NCBI GenBank assembly: GCA_963576725.1
Contig: OY755243.1
Coordinates: 79,238,417-79,302,416, forward strand
DNA from: Azorinus chamasolen
Lineage: Eukaryota; Mollusca; Bivalvia; Cardiida; Solecurtidae
Direction of reading: 5' to 3'
DNA: 64,000 nt
Shown here: positions 47,046 to 64,000 of the stretch, one piece after another
How the letters are laid out: the number at the start of each line of letters is the position of its first letter
Position numbering within the stretch: the first letter of the stretch is position 1
Notes under the pieces: model-generated
The model's input: only the letters and a program-made list of their open reading frames with translations
What the model was told of the DNA's origin: nothing
The model's database searches: none
Translations under genes and position numbers: made by a program

Positions 47046-47400
47046 CTTATTCTCAGAGCACGAAGTACATCATTTGACTGAGAGAGACAGAGGGGAGATA
47101 GAGAGAGAGAAAGAGATAGGGAGAGAGGAGCTTGGCGTTATTTAGTTGTGGCCACGACATAGAAAACACGCCTGTTACATGTCACCTATGCGTTACCGTA
47201 TTAGTTTTACGTTAATTGAATTCGTAAAAAAAAGTCACCTTGACACGAGACCAGCTGTATATTTATTAGCTCCTGTATTAATACGCCCATGTCTCCGGGG
47301 CAAACAACATCTCTTAATTACGTTGTTGACGTCTATGTCCGAAATGCCGCCCGCTTATAAAGAACGAAGTCATAGAATAACGAGCCAGCTGTATCAAAAC
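47046..47400. other. Stretch with GA-rich simple sequence, no gene seen
   Basis: GAGAGAGACAGAGGGGAGAT and (GA)n at 47080-47130. The 86-codon open frame after it has no recognised features. Confidence 0.4.
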
Positions 47401-47419
47401 TATTAACCCACTGTGCCCC

Positions 47420-47639
47420 TTAACCTATTACCTCATAGGCTATTTTAGATACAATGTCTTTGAATAAACCTACCGAAAAGGAGCATTAACTAGAGAAAAG
47501 GACATTTTTTTTGAATTTTGTAGTTTGAAACCATTGTGATAAATAGAGCATTTGCTCCTATAGGAGCAAATGCTCTATTTATCACAATGGTTTCACAAAG
47601 TGACTTTTACAGAGTCGTCAATATGAGGGAATGGGTTAA
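47420..47639. mobile_element. Family A MITE, complete
   Basis: TTAACCTATTACCTCATAGG to GAGGGAATGGGTTAA. Confidence 0.95.
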
Positions 47640-47754
47640 AAGGGAGACATAGGCAAACAGTGTATACCCAGATCAGAGGGCCATTGAACTACACTGCTGA
47701 ACCCATCTATGTCAATGTTATTACTATTTGTAAATATTCTGAGATTCACTCATT

Positions 47755-47950
47755 TTAACTCTTTCGCTGTCAAATTTTGTCGTCTGCTGCAATTTTAATT
47801 ATTATTTTTTCTCTATTCTTGTTTCAAAAAATATTCACAGTGACAAACAGTTTGGATCCTGATGAGACGCCAAGTTACTCGGCGTCTCATCTTGATCCAA
47901 ATCGTTTGCATAGGCAATCACAATCGCGACATTGGCAGCGAAAGAGTTAA
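47755..47950. mobile_element. Family D MITE, complete
   Basis: TTAACTCTTTCGCTGTCAAA to TTGGCAGCGAAAGAGTTAA. Opposite orientation to 650-864, about 220 bp before gene 2 exon 1. Confidence 0.85.
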
Positions 47951-48090
47951 ATATATAGATACGCATCTGTATAGCGATAAAGAATCTTTAATTAACCCAT
48001 GCAGGTAAATATATTTTTTTCTGAGATATTTATCTAGATCGCCCCTTTTCTGTCTATTTCTCACCCATCTCTATATATCTCGCCTATCTC

Positions 48091-48098
48091 TATATATA
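48091..48098 (+). promoter_or_regulatory. Probable TATA box of gene 2
   Basis: TATATATA lies 78 bp before the ATG and is followed by CTCTGTCTGTTCCC; the leader resembles that of gene 1 (both contain AGAACAAAC/AGAACAAACC before the ATG). Confidence 0.45.
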
Positions 48099-48168
48099 CT
48101 CTGTCTGTTCCCACTAAGCTGTACAGAACAAACAACACATACGATTGTATCGCAATACATGTTCTACA

Positions 48169-63900
<15,732 letters not shown>

Positions 63901-64000
63901 GTTATATGAGATTCTAACTTGAAAAAAAAGTCTTTAACATAAGACTATCATGTTAGTCAATTCATTGACTTTTGAAAAGCAACAACCAGTACAAAATTGC

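Larger units (their letters stand above)
37345..48168. other. Intergenic region between the two cellulase genes
   Basis: 10.8 kb with no exon I can support. It is filled by the elements listed separately; the remainder (for example 37890-37975 and 43015-43255) is AT-rich DNA with nothing recognised. Confidence 0.6.

Overview
This 64 kb window looks like nuclear DNA of an intron-rich animal, most likely a mollusc and probably a bivalve. It is AT-rich. Short GC-richer exons with GT/AG borders sit among introns packed with small palindromic transposons. Some repeats resemble bivalve pearl-type elements: a hairpin start, CCGT-type microsatellites and roughly 160-bp tandem repeats. The only genes I can support are two same-strand (+) glycoside hydrolase family 9 (GH9) cellulases. 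I spliced both by hand from exon phase, splice sites and comparison between the copies. No transcript evidence is available.

Gene 1 (1886-37344) is complete in this model: 27 exons, 1425 codons. It encodes a signal peptide, three CBM2-like beta-sandwich domains (A, B, C) separated by Ser/Thr/Pro-rich linkers, a GH9 catalytic domain (GH9-1), a Thr/Pro linker, and a second GH9 domain (GH9-2) that ends in the stop codon. Both GH9 domains keep the DAGD motif and the C-terminal acid Glu. Their intron phases are identical, so GH9-2 and GH9-1 arose by internal duplication. GH9-2 carries Lys where the family normally has Arg in the PHHR motif.

Gene 2 (48169 to beyond the right edge) is a paralogue with a TATA region, an 11-nt first coding exon, a shortened signal exon, one CBM2-like domain matching domain B, and a GH9 domain closest to GH9-2. 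It lacks domains A and C and the first GH9. Ten exons (427 codons) are inside the window, and the rest lies to the right. Together the genes would make secreted, modular cellulases acting on beta-1,4-glucan in a digestive lumen (inferred from family and signal peptides).

Nearly everything else is mobile DNA. (i) TTAA-flanked hairpin MITE families. Family A has about 31 copies with the arm TGATAAATAGAGCATTTGC. Family B has more than 40 copies with the arm GCAAACAGAGCAGACCC. Families D and F are rarer. (ii) Family E, with termini TACAGTAAAACCTCTC, is repeatedly invaded by A and B at an internal TTAA. (iii) Pearl/Helentron-like elements share a 5' hairpin and a 3' hairpin followed by TCTTGTT. 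(iv) There is one hAT-type element with a perfect 8-bp target duplication, a mariner-type MITE, foldback elements, a tRNA-like duplicated stretch and minisatellites. Several unrelated hairpin families share the same apex palindrome, CTCCTATAGGAG.

Layout: 1-1885 upstream of gene 1; 1886-12990 N-terminal modules and introns; 12991-23691 GH9-1 and linker; 26394-37344 GH9-2; 37345-48168 intergenic, wholly repeats; 48169-64000 gene 2.
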